From assembly GCF_004349145.1 (NCBI RefSeq), contig NZ_SMFO01000017.1:1-64000 (forward strand): a stretch of 64,000 nucleotides of DNA, written 5' to 3'. The notes under the pieces were generated by a model. That model saw only the letters and a program-made list of their open reading frames with translations. It searched no databases and was not told the origin of the DNA. This stretch comes from Flavobacterium hiemivividum (GTDB lineage: Bacteria; Bacteroidota; Bacteroidia; Flavobacteriales; Flavobacteriaceae). Of the stretch, positions 17,601-25,020 are shown one piece after another. Each line of letters begins with the position of its first letter. Positions within the stretch are counted from its first letter, which is position 1. The position numbers and the translations under genes are program-made.

Positions 17601-20600
17601 AGCCTTTTGACTTTGAAGCGGTATTAGTGACAGCCAAAAAGAAAGAGGTTTGGATACGTGTCATAGGAAATTGTGAATTGGTTAATGGTCAAAGTACTCG
17701 AATTTATGGTAGCTGTCAAGATATTAATGACCGTAAAGAAGCCGAGTTGAGACTGCAATCTTTAGCAGATAATTTGCCTGGGGTTGTTTATCAATATCTT
17801 ATTTATCCGGATGGTACAGATACTCTAAAATATGTCACTAAAGGAGCAGAACAAATATGGGGCTATACAGCTGATCAAGTAATTCAAGATAATCAATTGG
17901 TGTGGGGCCGTATTAAAACTTCTGGAGAAATTGAAAAACTTAAAGAAAGTATAAATGAGTCTATTGTGTCCAAATCAAAATGGAAGGCTCGATGGAAATA
18001 CATACTTCCAAGTGGTGAAATAAAAACTCATTTGGGTTATGGAACGCCTACTTTTTTAGCTGATGGAACCGTATTATTCAATTCTGTGATTTTGGATATA
18101 ACAGATGAAGCTAAGAACGAGGAACTTGTAGAACAGGTTACAAATCAAGCAAAGATTGGTAGTTGGGAAGTAGAGTTGGGTGAAAACAAAGCTACAATAT
18201 CGGATATCATGTATGATATACTAGAAATAGAGCGTAAAGATTATATAGTTGATTTAGAAAGTTGGATTAATTTTTATAGAGAAGATTTTCGCTCTTTGGC
18301 ACAATCAAAGATAGCAGATTGTTTTGAAAAAGGTATCTCAGTTGATTATGAAGCGGTTATTATCACTCCCAACAAAAATGAAAAATGGGTTCGAATAATA
18401 GGTAGTGTTGAAAAAATAAAGGGTAAGGCTAATAGAATCTATGGTAGTTTTCAGGATATTACTACTCTTAAAGATACGGAGAATAGATTAAGCTCAATTA
18501 CGGGAAATTTACCCGGAGTTGTATATCAGTATGTTATTAGCCCAGATGGATCAGATTGCGTGAGGTATGTTTCGGCAGGATGCGAAGAATTGTGGGGTTT
18601 TACTGCGGAGGAAGTCAGGGAAGATATCAATGTGATATGGGATCAAATTAAAGCAGGTGGAGAATTTGAGGAGGTGCAACAAACTATTCTTAAATCGATA
18701 GAAACCAAAACGAAATGGGTAAGTCGTATAAAATATGTTATGCCTACAGGGGAGCTTCGAACACATTTAGGTTATGGAGCGCCCATTTTTATGGCAGACG
18801 GGACGGTTTTGTTCAACTCAATTATTCTCGATATCACGCAGGAGGTTAGAAACGAGGAATTATTAGCTCAAGCTAGCCATATGGCTAGAATTGGCAGTTG
18901 GGAATTGGATTTGTTAAACCAAAACGGAGCGCATTTGTACTGGTCTCCTATGATAAAGAAAACTTTAGAATTAGAGGAGAATTATAATCTAACGCTCCAA
19001 GAATCCTTTGCTTTTTATGTAGGTGAAAGTAAAGAACGTATTGAGACTGCTATTGATCTATTAATTAGGGAAAATGTAGAGTTTGATGAAGAAGTATTAA
19101 TGAAAACAGGCCTAGATAAAGAACGATGGGTGCGCTTCATTGGTAAAAGTGAAACCGTCAACAATACCTGCACTAAAATTTATGGTAGTTTTCAGGATAT
19201 TCATTTTTATAAATCTCTAGAAAACAATGTTGTAGAGATATTAGAGAGTATTTCTGATGCTTTTTATGCTCTTGACAACGACTGGAATTTCACTTATTTT
19301 AACAAAGAGGCAGAACGATTATTAGAACATCGTGAAAAAGAGGTGATCGGTAAGTGTATATGGGAGGTTTTCCCTGCTGTAGTTAATACTTATCTTCATG
19401 AAATGTATACTAAGGTGTCTCAAACGCTTGAGCCAGAAACGTTTGAATATTTTTATCCTGCTGATGAAAAATGGTATGAAGTAACTGCCAACCCTTCAGA
19501 TGGCGGTGTATCTGTATATTTCAAAAATATAGATGATCGGAAAATAGCAGCTGAAAAACTCCAAAAAGCATTTGAAGAAAAGGACAAGATTTTGGAAAGT
19601 ATTGGAGATGCTTTTTTTGCCGTTGACAATAACTGGGTAGTTACCTATTGGAACAAAGAAGCGGAACTAATTTTAGATCGAAAAAAAGAAGCAATAATTG
19701 GTAGGTATCTTTGGGATGAATATGAAGATGCCATTGATTCTGACTTTTTCTATGAATACCACAAAGCAGTAGCGACTAAAGAAGCGTCCTATTTTGAAAC
19801 TTATTATCCAACTCTTAATAAATGGTTTGAAGTATCGGCTTATCCATCTGAAGAAGGCTTGTCGGTGTATTTCAAAGATGTAACATTGAGAAAACAAAGC
19901 GATATACGACTGGAAGAAGCAAACGAACGCTTTGAGAAAGTAACCGAAGCGACCAATGACGCCATCTGGGATTGGGATTTAGTTAACGAAACCTATTATC
20001 GTTCTAAGGCCATTGAAAAGTTTTTTGGAAAACAAGTTTCACAATCTCTTACGGAAAGTGTTTTTTGGAAAGATAGATTTCATCCTGAAGATCTTGAAAA
20101 TATTCAAAAAAGTATGTCAGAAGCGATAGCTGATCCATTAACGAACCGTTTGGAATTAGAATATAGAATATTTAATGAAAATGGAAATATAGTTTATGTG
20201 AATGACCGAGGAATAATTGTCAGAAACCATGAGAATAAAGCAATTCGTATGGTAGGGGCAATGACTGACATTTCTATACAAAAACAGATGACAGCCCAAC
20301 TTAATGAACTTAATGAGTCTCTACAGCAATATGCGTCAGAACTAGAACGATCTAACGAAGAACTAGAGCAATTTGCTTTTGTGGCTTCTCATGATTTACA
20401 GGAGCCACTGCGAATGATTTCTAGCTTTATGGATTTGTTAAAGCGAAAGTATGGCCATCTTCTTGACGAAAAGGGACATCAATATATTTTCTTTGCGACT
20501 GATGGCGCCAAAAGGATGAAACAAATCATTCTTGATTTATTAGATTATTCTAGATCGACTAAACCTACTGAAGGAAAAGATGAAGTGGATATCAATCTGG

Positions 20601-21028
20601 TTGTTAATGAATTTAATCAATCAAGAAGAAAACTAATTCTGGAAAAAGCTGCTACAATTACGTCTAATGAATTACCGATATTACTGACTTACAAAGCAGC
20701 GGTAACACAAATATTACATTGTTTACTTGACAATGCATTGAAGTATTCTAATCCCAACATTCCGCCAATAGTGGAAATTAATGCTTTGGAGACGGAAGAG
20801 GAGTGGCAAATTTCTATCAAGGACAATGGCATAGGAATTGATGCTCAATTTTTTGATAAAATATTTTTAATCTTTCAAAGACTTCACAACGCTAACCAAT
20901 ATAGTGGAACCGGAATAGGACTTTCTATTGCTAAAAGGCACGTAGAATACCTAGGAGGACGTATTTGGTTAGAGTCTGAGCCAGAAAAAGGTTCTGTATT
21001 TCATTTCACAATCCCAAAAATAAAATAA
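14684..21028 (+). CDS. Giant soluble multi-PAS/GAF sensor histidine kinase
   Basis: This about 2114-residue protein starts from ATG 14684; a TTG two codons earlier is less likely. I count about fourteen PAS modules and one GAF domain near residues 620-780. PAS5, near 505-620, is LOV-like, but the photoactive Cys of NCRFLQG is replaced (SPRFLQG). Two PAS pairs of about 240 residues (17,395-18,120 and 18,121-18,840) share the phrases GSWE, NLPGVVYQY and THLGYG and are tandem duplications; PAS12 and PAS13 are another pair. The C-terminus is a phytochrome-type kinase: VASHDLQEPLRMISSF (His near 1905), LLDNALKYSN, KDNGIGI and GTGIGLSIAKRHVE. No membrane segment is seen. Two receiver genes follow within 5 bp, so a phosphorelay is likely. 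The ligands are unknown. Confidence 0.93.
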   Translation: MKNEIAGYRSLFYQNPSASFVYEIDTFKIIDVNKAAQHLYGYKTEEFLSFTVKDLIIKEEIPQLLDMHQNIQNRDENFYLGRFTHKLNSGELLNMEISGYNTSFQDRRCILAVCQNIRHIEKQNTDATHLMDASLDVFCTVNEEGNFTYVSAAVQQLWGYSPEELVGKAYLDLIVEEDVIQTKEVAINVRRGQETKSFVNRYIKKNGEIAYNLWSAKWDDNAKLMYCVARDASENIKQEEIIRQSEQHFKSLVQEGSDLIGILDQEGNYTYVSPTSFSVLGMKPEEFIGRNVFEFIHPEDVEETLVSLQKIFIENKIAVKPFRFKNDKGEWRWLETVVTNMLDNPTVHGIVANSRDITESVNAQKQIEASELFNRTVLESSPDCFKVLDANGRIQYMNYNGLCQMGIDDFSTVKGMSWFTLWGSENETLVKDALNKALKGERAQFTAFCTAVKGTPKWWDVLVSPVGKPGEPIVQIISVSRDITEQKKEEHQLKLLNSVVTNTTDAVLITEAEPFDEPGPRIIYVNDAFTKMTGYTADEVIGKSPRFLQGPYSNKKELAKLGTALRNRETYEITTINYKKNGEEFWINFIVTPVADEKGCYTHSIAIERDVTEQKNKELEQELLAKISINFNAENDFVSASNKLCKSISKFGSFDFVELWIPNLEKSEMQLCSHYLADYGDEKFYDCSQGIKKIKLSEGLIGKVWSDRTQHLWNDTEISKDFVRKEAAEKIGLKSILGIPLFFNDEVIGVLQIGTKNETSYLKNYARIFKKLEGFIGSELNRKKLENDLNHLFDSIPDILCLIDFKGRFLKMNNAGCELMGYAEEDILYHQLEDFVCPEDQGVFSAKLINLEKEENEYKLENRFISKTGKIVWLSWTCKSILNEGIIYASAKNITEKKKLRELYRQSNSLAKIGSWEIDLLNQTVYWSDEIYQMYEKDRISFTPTLDGTINFYREDFKELAQTSIQKCIDAAEPFDFEAVLVTAKKKEVWIRVIGNCELVNGQSTRIYGSCQDINDRKEAELRLQSLADNLPGVVYQYLIYPDGTDTLKYVTKGAEQIWGYTADQVIQDNQLVWGRIKTSGEIEKLKESINESIVSKSKWKARWKYILPSGEIKTHLGYGTPTFLADGTVLFNSVILDITDEAKNEELVEQVTNQAKIGSWEVELGENKATISDIMYDILEIERKDYIVDLESWINFYREDFRSLAQSKIADCFEKGISVDYEAVIITPNKNEKWVRIIGSVEKIKGKANRIYGSFQDITTLKDTENRLSSITGNLPGVVYQYVISPDGSDCVRYVSAGCEELWGFTAEEVREDINVIWDQIKAGGEFEEVQQTILKSIETKTKWVSRIKYVMPTGELRTHLGYGAPIFMADGTVLFNSIILDITQEVRNEELLAQASHMARIGSWELDLLNQNGAHLYWSPMIKKTLELEENYNLTLQESFAFYVGESKERIETAIDLLIRENVEFDEEVLMKTGLDKERWVRFIGKSETVNNTCTKIYGSFQDIHFYKSLENNVVEILESISDAFYALDNDWNFTYFNKEAERLLEHREKEVIGKCIWEVFPAVVNTYLHEMYTKVSQTLEPETFEYFYPADEKWYEVTANPSDGGVSVYFKNIDDRKIAAEKLQKAFEEKDKILESIGDAFFAVDNNWVVTYWNKEAELILDRKKEAIIGRYLWDEYEDAIDSDFFYEYHKAVATKEASYFETYYPTLNKWFEVSAYPSEEGLSVYFKDVTLRKQSDIRLEEANERFEKVTEATNDAIWDWDLVNETYYRSKAIEKFFGKQVSQSLTESVFWKDRFHPEDLENIQKSMSEAIADPLTNRLELEYRIFNENGNIVYVNDRGIIVRNHENKAIRMVGAMTDISIQKQMTAQLNELNESLQQYASELERSNEELEQFAFVASHDLQEPLRMISSFMDLLKRKYGHLLDEKGHQYIFFATDGAKRMKQIILDLLDYSRSTKPTEGKDEVDINLVVNEFNQSRRKLILEKAATITSNELPILLTYKAAVTQILHCLLDNALKYSNPNIPPIVEINALETEEEWQISIKDNGIGIDAQFFDKIFLIFQRLHNANQYSGTGIGLSIAKRHVEYLGGRIWLESEPEKGSVFHFTIPKIK

Positions 21029-21030
21029 TC

Positions 21031-21471
21031 ATGAATAATCTACCATTAAAATTGACTCAGATACTTTTAGTAGAAGACAACGAAGGAGATATCTTACTTA
21101 CTAGGGAAGCATTTGAAGAATGCAAAGTAAAAACAGAGATTATCATTGCAAGAAATGGTAAAGAAGCTCTTGATTTTCTATTTAATAAAGGAGCGTATAT
21201 TGATGCAAAAAAGCCAGACCTTATACTTTTGGATATCAATATCCCGATTTATAATGGGCATGAGGTTTTAAAGCAAATTAAAGCGGACTCGGAATTGAAA
21301 AAAATTCCAGTGATCATGCTAACCACATCGTCTAACCAAAAAGATATAGATCGTGCGTATGGAAATCATTGCAATAGCTATGTAAAAAAACCACTTGACA
21401 TCGATGAGTTTTTAAGTGCTATACTAAAAATAGAGGAATTTTGGCTACAATTAACAACATTTCCTAAATAA
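21031..21471 (+). CDS. Rcp1-like single-domain response regulator
   Basis: This 146-residue receiver starts 3 bp after the giant kinase. The acidic residues are in ILLVEDNEGD, the phospho-acceptor Asp in LILLDINIP near 69, the switch Thr in VIMLTTSSN, and Lys in YVKKPLD near 120. The EDNEGD sequence and the insert of about ten residues before the Asp strand are typical of the Rcp1 regulators that accept phosphate from phytochrome-type kinases. This fits the kinase core next door. No output domain is present. Confidence 0.92.
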   Translation: MNNLPLKLTQILLVEDNEGDILLTREAFEECKVKTEIIIARNGKEALDFLFNKGAYIDAKKPDLILLDINIPIYNGHEVLKQIKADSELKKIPVIMLTTSSNQKDIDRAYGNHCNSYVKKPLDIDEFLSAILKIEEFWLQLTTFPK

Positions 21472-21475
21472 GACG

Positions 21476-22486
21476 ATGCAGCAAATAGATCAATATTCTG
21501 AGAATTTATCTGTCCTTATCATAGAGGATAATGAAGGTGATTTTGTTTTAATTGAAGATTATTTAATTGAAAAATTTAAACTTGCAACTATTAATCGTTG
21601 TTCTGACTTTGCAAGTTCGATTAATTTTATTCAAGATTCTAAAGAAAAAATCTCTGTAATCTTATTAGATTTAAACTTACCTGATTTAAAAGGTCTAGAA
21701 TTAATAAACAGCGTTTTAGCTTATGATTTTCAAATTCCAATCGTTATTCTAACGGGATATTCTGATTTATCGATGGCTAGAAGCAGTCTTCGAATGGGGA
21801 TTTATGATTATCTGGTAAAAGATGAAATGAACCCTGCAATACTTCACAAAACAATTATTTTTGCTTTAAACAGGAGTAGTTATATTAATCAAATTGCAGA
21901 CGAAAAACGCAATTACGAAAACCTTTTCAATTTTAGCCCGCAACCTACTTGGCTTTTAGATCCTACCTCTTTAAGAATTCTTTATGCAAATTTAGCAGCA
22001 CAAAGCAAATATGGATATGCTCTGGATGACTTTTTAAAGATGACTTTTCTGGAATTACATCCTGCAGAGGAAGAACAAACCATTAAGCATAAATTAATTG
22101 CACAGGAAGATGAAGACATTAGAAACCACTTTACACATTTTTTAAGCAATGGTAAGGAAATTAAAGTAGATGTCTATTTTAAAGAAATTAGTAGTCTGTC
22201 AAATATTGGTTTAATTGTACAAAGTAATGATGTATCAGAAATTTTAAAACATATAAGCACTATCGAAATTCAAAATACAAAGTTGAGGGATATTGCTTGG
22301 ACACAATCGCATGTGGTTCGCGCACCTCTTGCGCGAATATTAGGAATAATAAATTTGATTGAAGATGAAAAAGAAAATTTCGATGAGATTTTGTTTTGGA
22401 TCAAGCAATTAAGAATTTCAAGTAATGAAATGGATGATATAGTAAAAAAAATCGTGGAGCAATCAAATCATATTGACCAAGAATAA
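21476..22486 (+). CDS. Receiver-PAS-HisKA protein lacking an ATPase domain
   Basis: In 336 residues there is a receiver (residues 8-130; VLIIEDNEGD, LLDLNLPD, LTGYS, YLVKDE), a PAS domain (about 145-255; FNFSPQPTWLLDPTSLRILY) and a dimerisation helix pair with His in WTQSHVVRAPLARILGI near 280. The frame then ends with no HATPase_c domain. It starts 4 bp after the Rcp1-like gene. It could act as a phosphotransfer hub, receiving phosphate on Asp or His from the giant kinase, or as a dimerising decoy. Truncation is possible, but no ATPase remnant is readable in the following 280 bp. Confidence 0.85.
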   Translation: MQQIDQYSENLSVLIIEDNEGDFVLIEDYLIEKFKLATINRCSDFASSINFIQDSKEKISVILLDLNLPDLKGLELINSVLAYDFQIPIVILTGYSDLSMARSSLRMGIYDYLVKDEMNPAILHKTIIFALNRSSYINQIADEKRNYENLFNFSPQPTWLLDPTSLRILYANLAAQSKYGYALDDFLKMTFLELHPAEEEQTIKHKLIAQEDEDIRNHFTHFLSNGKEIKVDVYFKEISSLSNIGLIVQSNDVSEILKHISTIEIQNTKLRDIAWTQSHVVRAPLARILGIINLIEDEKENFDEILFWIKQLRISSNEMDDIVKKIVEQSNHIDQE

Positions 22487-22770
22487 TTTTAGTATTATGG
22501 AAAAGGAACTACTTTATGTCAATAATGAGCTATTTCAATGGCCATTTGACGGGCTATGTCAAATAAAAAACAATTAGGTTGCAAATTCAGAGTTTAGAGT
22601 AGTACATTATTATTGTTTATATTTTGATTAAAATCAAATCACAATTACATAACTAACAGAATTACTCCAGTTGAAGACTATAATATTTTTAACCGGAAAC
22701 AATTAGATCTAGAGCAATGGATTATTAATCCGCATTCGATGCAGAGCGGTAATTATAGTTTACTCAATTA
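22487..22770. other. Decayed intergenic segment with short frames
   Basis: A 26-codon frame (22497-22577) and a start-less frame of about 48 codons ending at 22774 are visible on the plus strand. The second contains DLEQWIINPHSMQSGNYSLL. They could be remnants of a lost gene. I recognise neither and no promoter is visible. Confidence 0.25.
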
Positions 22771-23847
22771 TTAAGGATAAATCATAAGGAATACAAAAGC
22801 AAATAGGTTAACTAGTAGTACCACACCATAAATAATATTCGATTTACCACTGCTTAAGGACAACATCACCGTAAAAACTGATAATCCTAAAAGCACTATA
22901 GATGTAATATCGAGACCTAAAATAATAGGCATTTCCATCATAATACAAACGATTGCCACAGCAGGAATCGTTAGTCCAATACTTGCTAAAGCAGAGCCTA
23001 AGGCTAAATTGATACTTGTTTGTAATCTGTTTTTTCTGGCAGCTATGATGGCGGCAATAGCTTCGGGTAATAAAATAATGACAGCAATGAAAACACCTAC
23101 CAACGATTTAGGCAAATTGTTACCAACTATTATACTCTCGATTGTAGGTGAAAGCGTTTTAGCTAATAGCACTACAATACCTAAGCTTAGAATAAGGAAG
23201 ATCAGACTCGTATAAAAAACTCTGTTTGTTATATGAATCGGTTCAGCTACTTCTTCATTTTCGTCAGTGTCAACAGTCAGGAAATATTGTCGGTATCTTC
23301 TAGTTTGCGCAAATAAAAACGATCCATAAATAACGACACAGGCAATTGAAGCAAAAACAAGTTGAGGTGTTGAATAGTAAGAACCTTCCACACTTTTAGT
23401 GAAAGTAGGAAATACCAAGGTAAATACAATAATGGATACTAATGATACTAAAGCAATAGTTACAGATGAGGCAGAAAAATTTTGTTCGTAATGTTTCAAA
23501 CCACCAATCAGTAAACACAGACCAATGATTCCATTCAAGATAAGCATAGTCGCAGCATAGACTGTATCTCTGGCTAAGGATGCAGCTTCTGTACCTTCGG
23601 TCATCATCAAAGAAACGATTATAGAGACTTCAATAACAGTTATTGATATGGCTAAAATAATGGTTCCATAAGGTTCTCCAACGCGCTCTGCAATGATTTC
23701 AGAATGATGTACCGCCGACATCACACTAAGAATAAGTAATATGCTAGCAATAATTTGGAAGAAACTGTTGTCGGCAATAAGGCCAGTAAATAAAAGCGTC
23801 CAGGCAAGTATAGGGATGATAGTAGTCCACTGAAGTAATAATTTCAT
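22771..23847 (-). CDS. Calcium/proton antiporter, CaCA superfamily (ChaA-like)
   Basis: This 358-residue integral membrane protein has about eleven hydrophobic helices in two homologous halves. The alpha-repeat motifs typical of Ca2+/H+ exchangers are present: GEPYGTIILAISITVIEVSII near residue 60 and LLPEAIAAIIAARKNRLQTS near 255, each with the ion-coordinating Glu. A charged loop (about 190-205, acidic DTDENEEVAEP) separates the halves. It should export Ca2+, or Na+/K+ as ChaA does, in exchange for protons at the inner membrane. It is a single gene, convergent with the signalling operon. Confidence 0.85.
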   Translation of the reverse strand: MKLLLQWTTIIPILAWTLLFTGLIADNSFFQIIASILLILSVMSAVHHSEIIAERVGEPYGTIILAISITVIEVSIIVSLMMTEGTEAASLARDTVYAATMLILNGIIGLCLLIGGLKHYEQNFSASSVTIALVSLVSIIVFTLVFPTFTKSVEGSYYSTPQLVFASIACVVIYGSFLFAQTRRYRQYFLTVDTDENEEVAEPIHITNRVFYTSLIFLILSLGIVVLLAKTLSPTIESIIVGNNLPKSLVGVFIAVIILLPEAIAAIIAARKNRLQTSINLALGSALASIGLTIPAVAIVCIMMEMPIILGLDITSIVLLGLSVFTVMLSLSSGKSNIIYGVVLLVNLFAFVFLMIYP

Positions 23848-24042
23848 TTTTTAATTTCAATAAGTAAATAAATAATTCTGACAACCTATTATTTTAATTG
23901 CCGAGCCATTTTAGCAATTTAAGTTTATTATTTAAAACTCGCAAATTAAGCTAATTTAATGGCGCAATATAAAGTGATTTAATCTTTTATTTTAAAGCCC
24001 AATTGTTTCATAATAAACTTTTTTTTATTCTCTCTTAATGGA

Positions 24043-25011
24043 CTATTTTTTAATAATGTCCTCTTTGTTAGTTAAGATTATGTATTGATAATCAGGGAAT
24101 TTATTAATTAATTTTATTCCTTTTTTTAAACCTAAAACCATGATTGAGGTACTAAAACCATTACACATTTCTGCATTTGGTCCAATTATAGTAACACTTA
24201 TTAATTCTGTTGAAGGATAGCCAGTTTTTGGATTAATTATATGGGAATATCTTTTGTTATTAATCTCGACATACTTTTCATAATTTCCCGAAGTAGTAAC
24301 CGCATTATTGTCTGAAAATTCTAAAATTTCAATAGTTTCACCCGTTTCTAAAGGATTGTTTACACCAATTCGCCAAGGATTGCCATTAATCTGTGTTCCC
24401 CAAGTAGCGATATCACCGGCAGCATTTATAATACCAGCTTTTATACCTGATTCTTGCAATAGTTTGCGTGCTTTATCTGCAGCATAGCCTTTCCCGATGG
24501 AACCAAAACCTATTTTCATTCCTTTTTTTGAAAGAAAAATTGTGGAGTTAATGCTGTCTAAAACTATATTTTTATAATTTACATTTACAATAGAGTTCCT
24601 AATTGCTTTTTTTGATGGTAACTTTGCCATAGTTCCGTCAAATTTCCAAATTTTGTCCATCGCAACAATGCTGATGTCAAAAGCACCATTTGAAATTTCA
24701 GAAAACCAAATCGCCTTTTTTGTAAGTTCAAAAACTTCTTTGTCCACCTGAACCGGTTTTATGCCCGCATTTTGATTTACTTGCGAAATTTGTGTTTCCG
24801 GCCGCCATTCTGATATTAGATTTTCGATACGTTCAATTTCGGAAATGGTTTTTTGAATGTTTTCTTGAGCCGAAATACTATCCGAATCAACCAAAGTGAT
24901 TTGAAAAACGCTTCCCATTAAATTGGCTGTTTTCGTTTCTTGCACTTGAGCAAATGTGCAGAAAGTAAAGAAAAGTAGACTTGTAGTGATAGTGAATTGA
25001 GAAATTTTCAT
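24043..25011 (-). CDS. apbE: FAD:protein FMN transferase ApbE
   Basis: This 322-residue protein with an N-terminal signal peptide (residues 1-21, ending in FAQ) acts outside the cytoplasm. ApbE attaches FMN covalently to a Thr or Ser of target proteins using FAD and Mg2+. Visible motifs are IENLISEWRPETQISQVNQNAG, GSIGKGYAADKA near 170, INAAGDIATWG near 195 and SHIINPKTGYP near 255. In the Mg-site motif that usually reads A-D-A/G-x-S/T, this protein has CNGFSTS, with Asn for the usual Asp; the effect is unclear. It ends an apparent operon whose DUF2271 product carries a TGAS motif, a likely target. Confidence 0.92.
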   Translation of the reverse strand: MKISQFTITTSLLFFTFCTFAQVQETKTANLMGSVFQITLVDSDSISAQENIQKTISEIERIENLISEWRPETQISQVNQNAGIKPVQVDKEVFELTKKAIWFSEISNGAFDISIVAMDKIWKFDGTMAKLPSKKAIRNSIVNVNYKNIVLDSINSTIFLSKKGMKIGFGSIGKGYAADKARKLLQESGIKAGIINAAGDIATWGTQINGNPWRIGVNNPLETGETIEILEFSDNNAVTTSGNYEKYVEINNKRYSHIINPKTGYPSTELISVTIIGPNAEMCNGFSTSIMVLGLKKGIKLINKFPDYQYIILTNKEDIIKK

Positions 25012-25020
25012 GATATAAAT

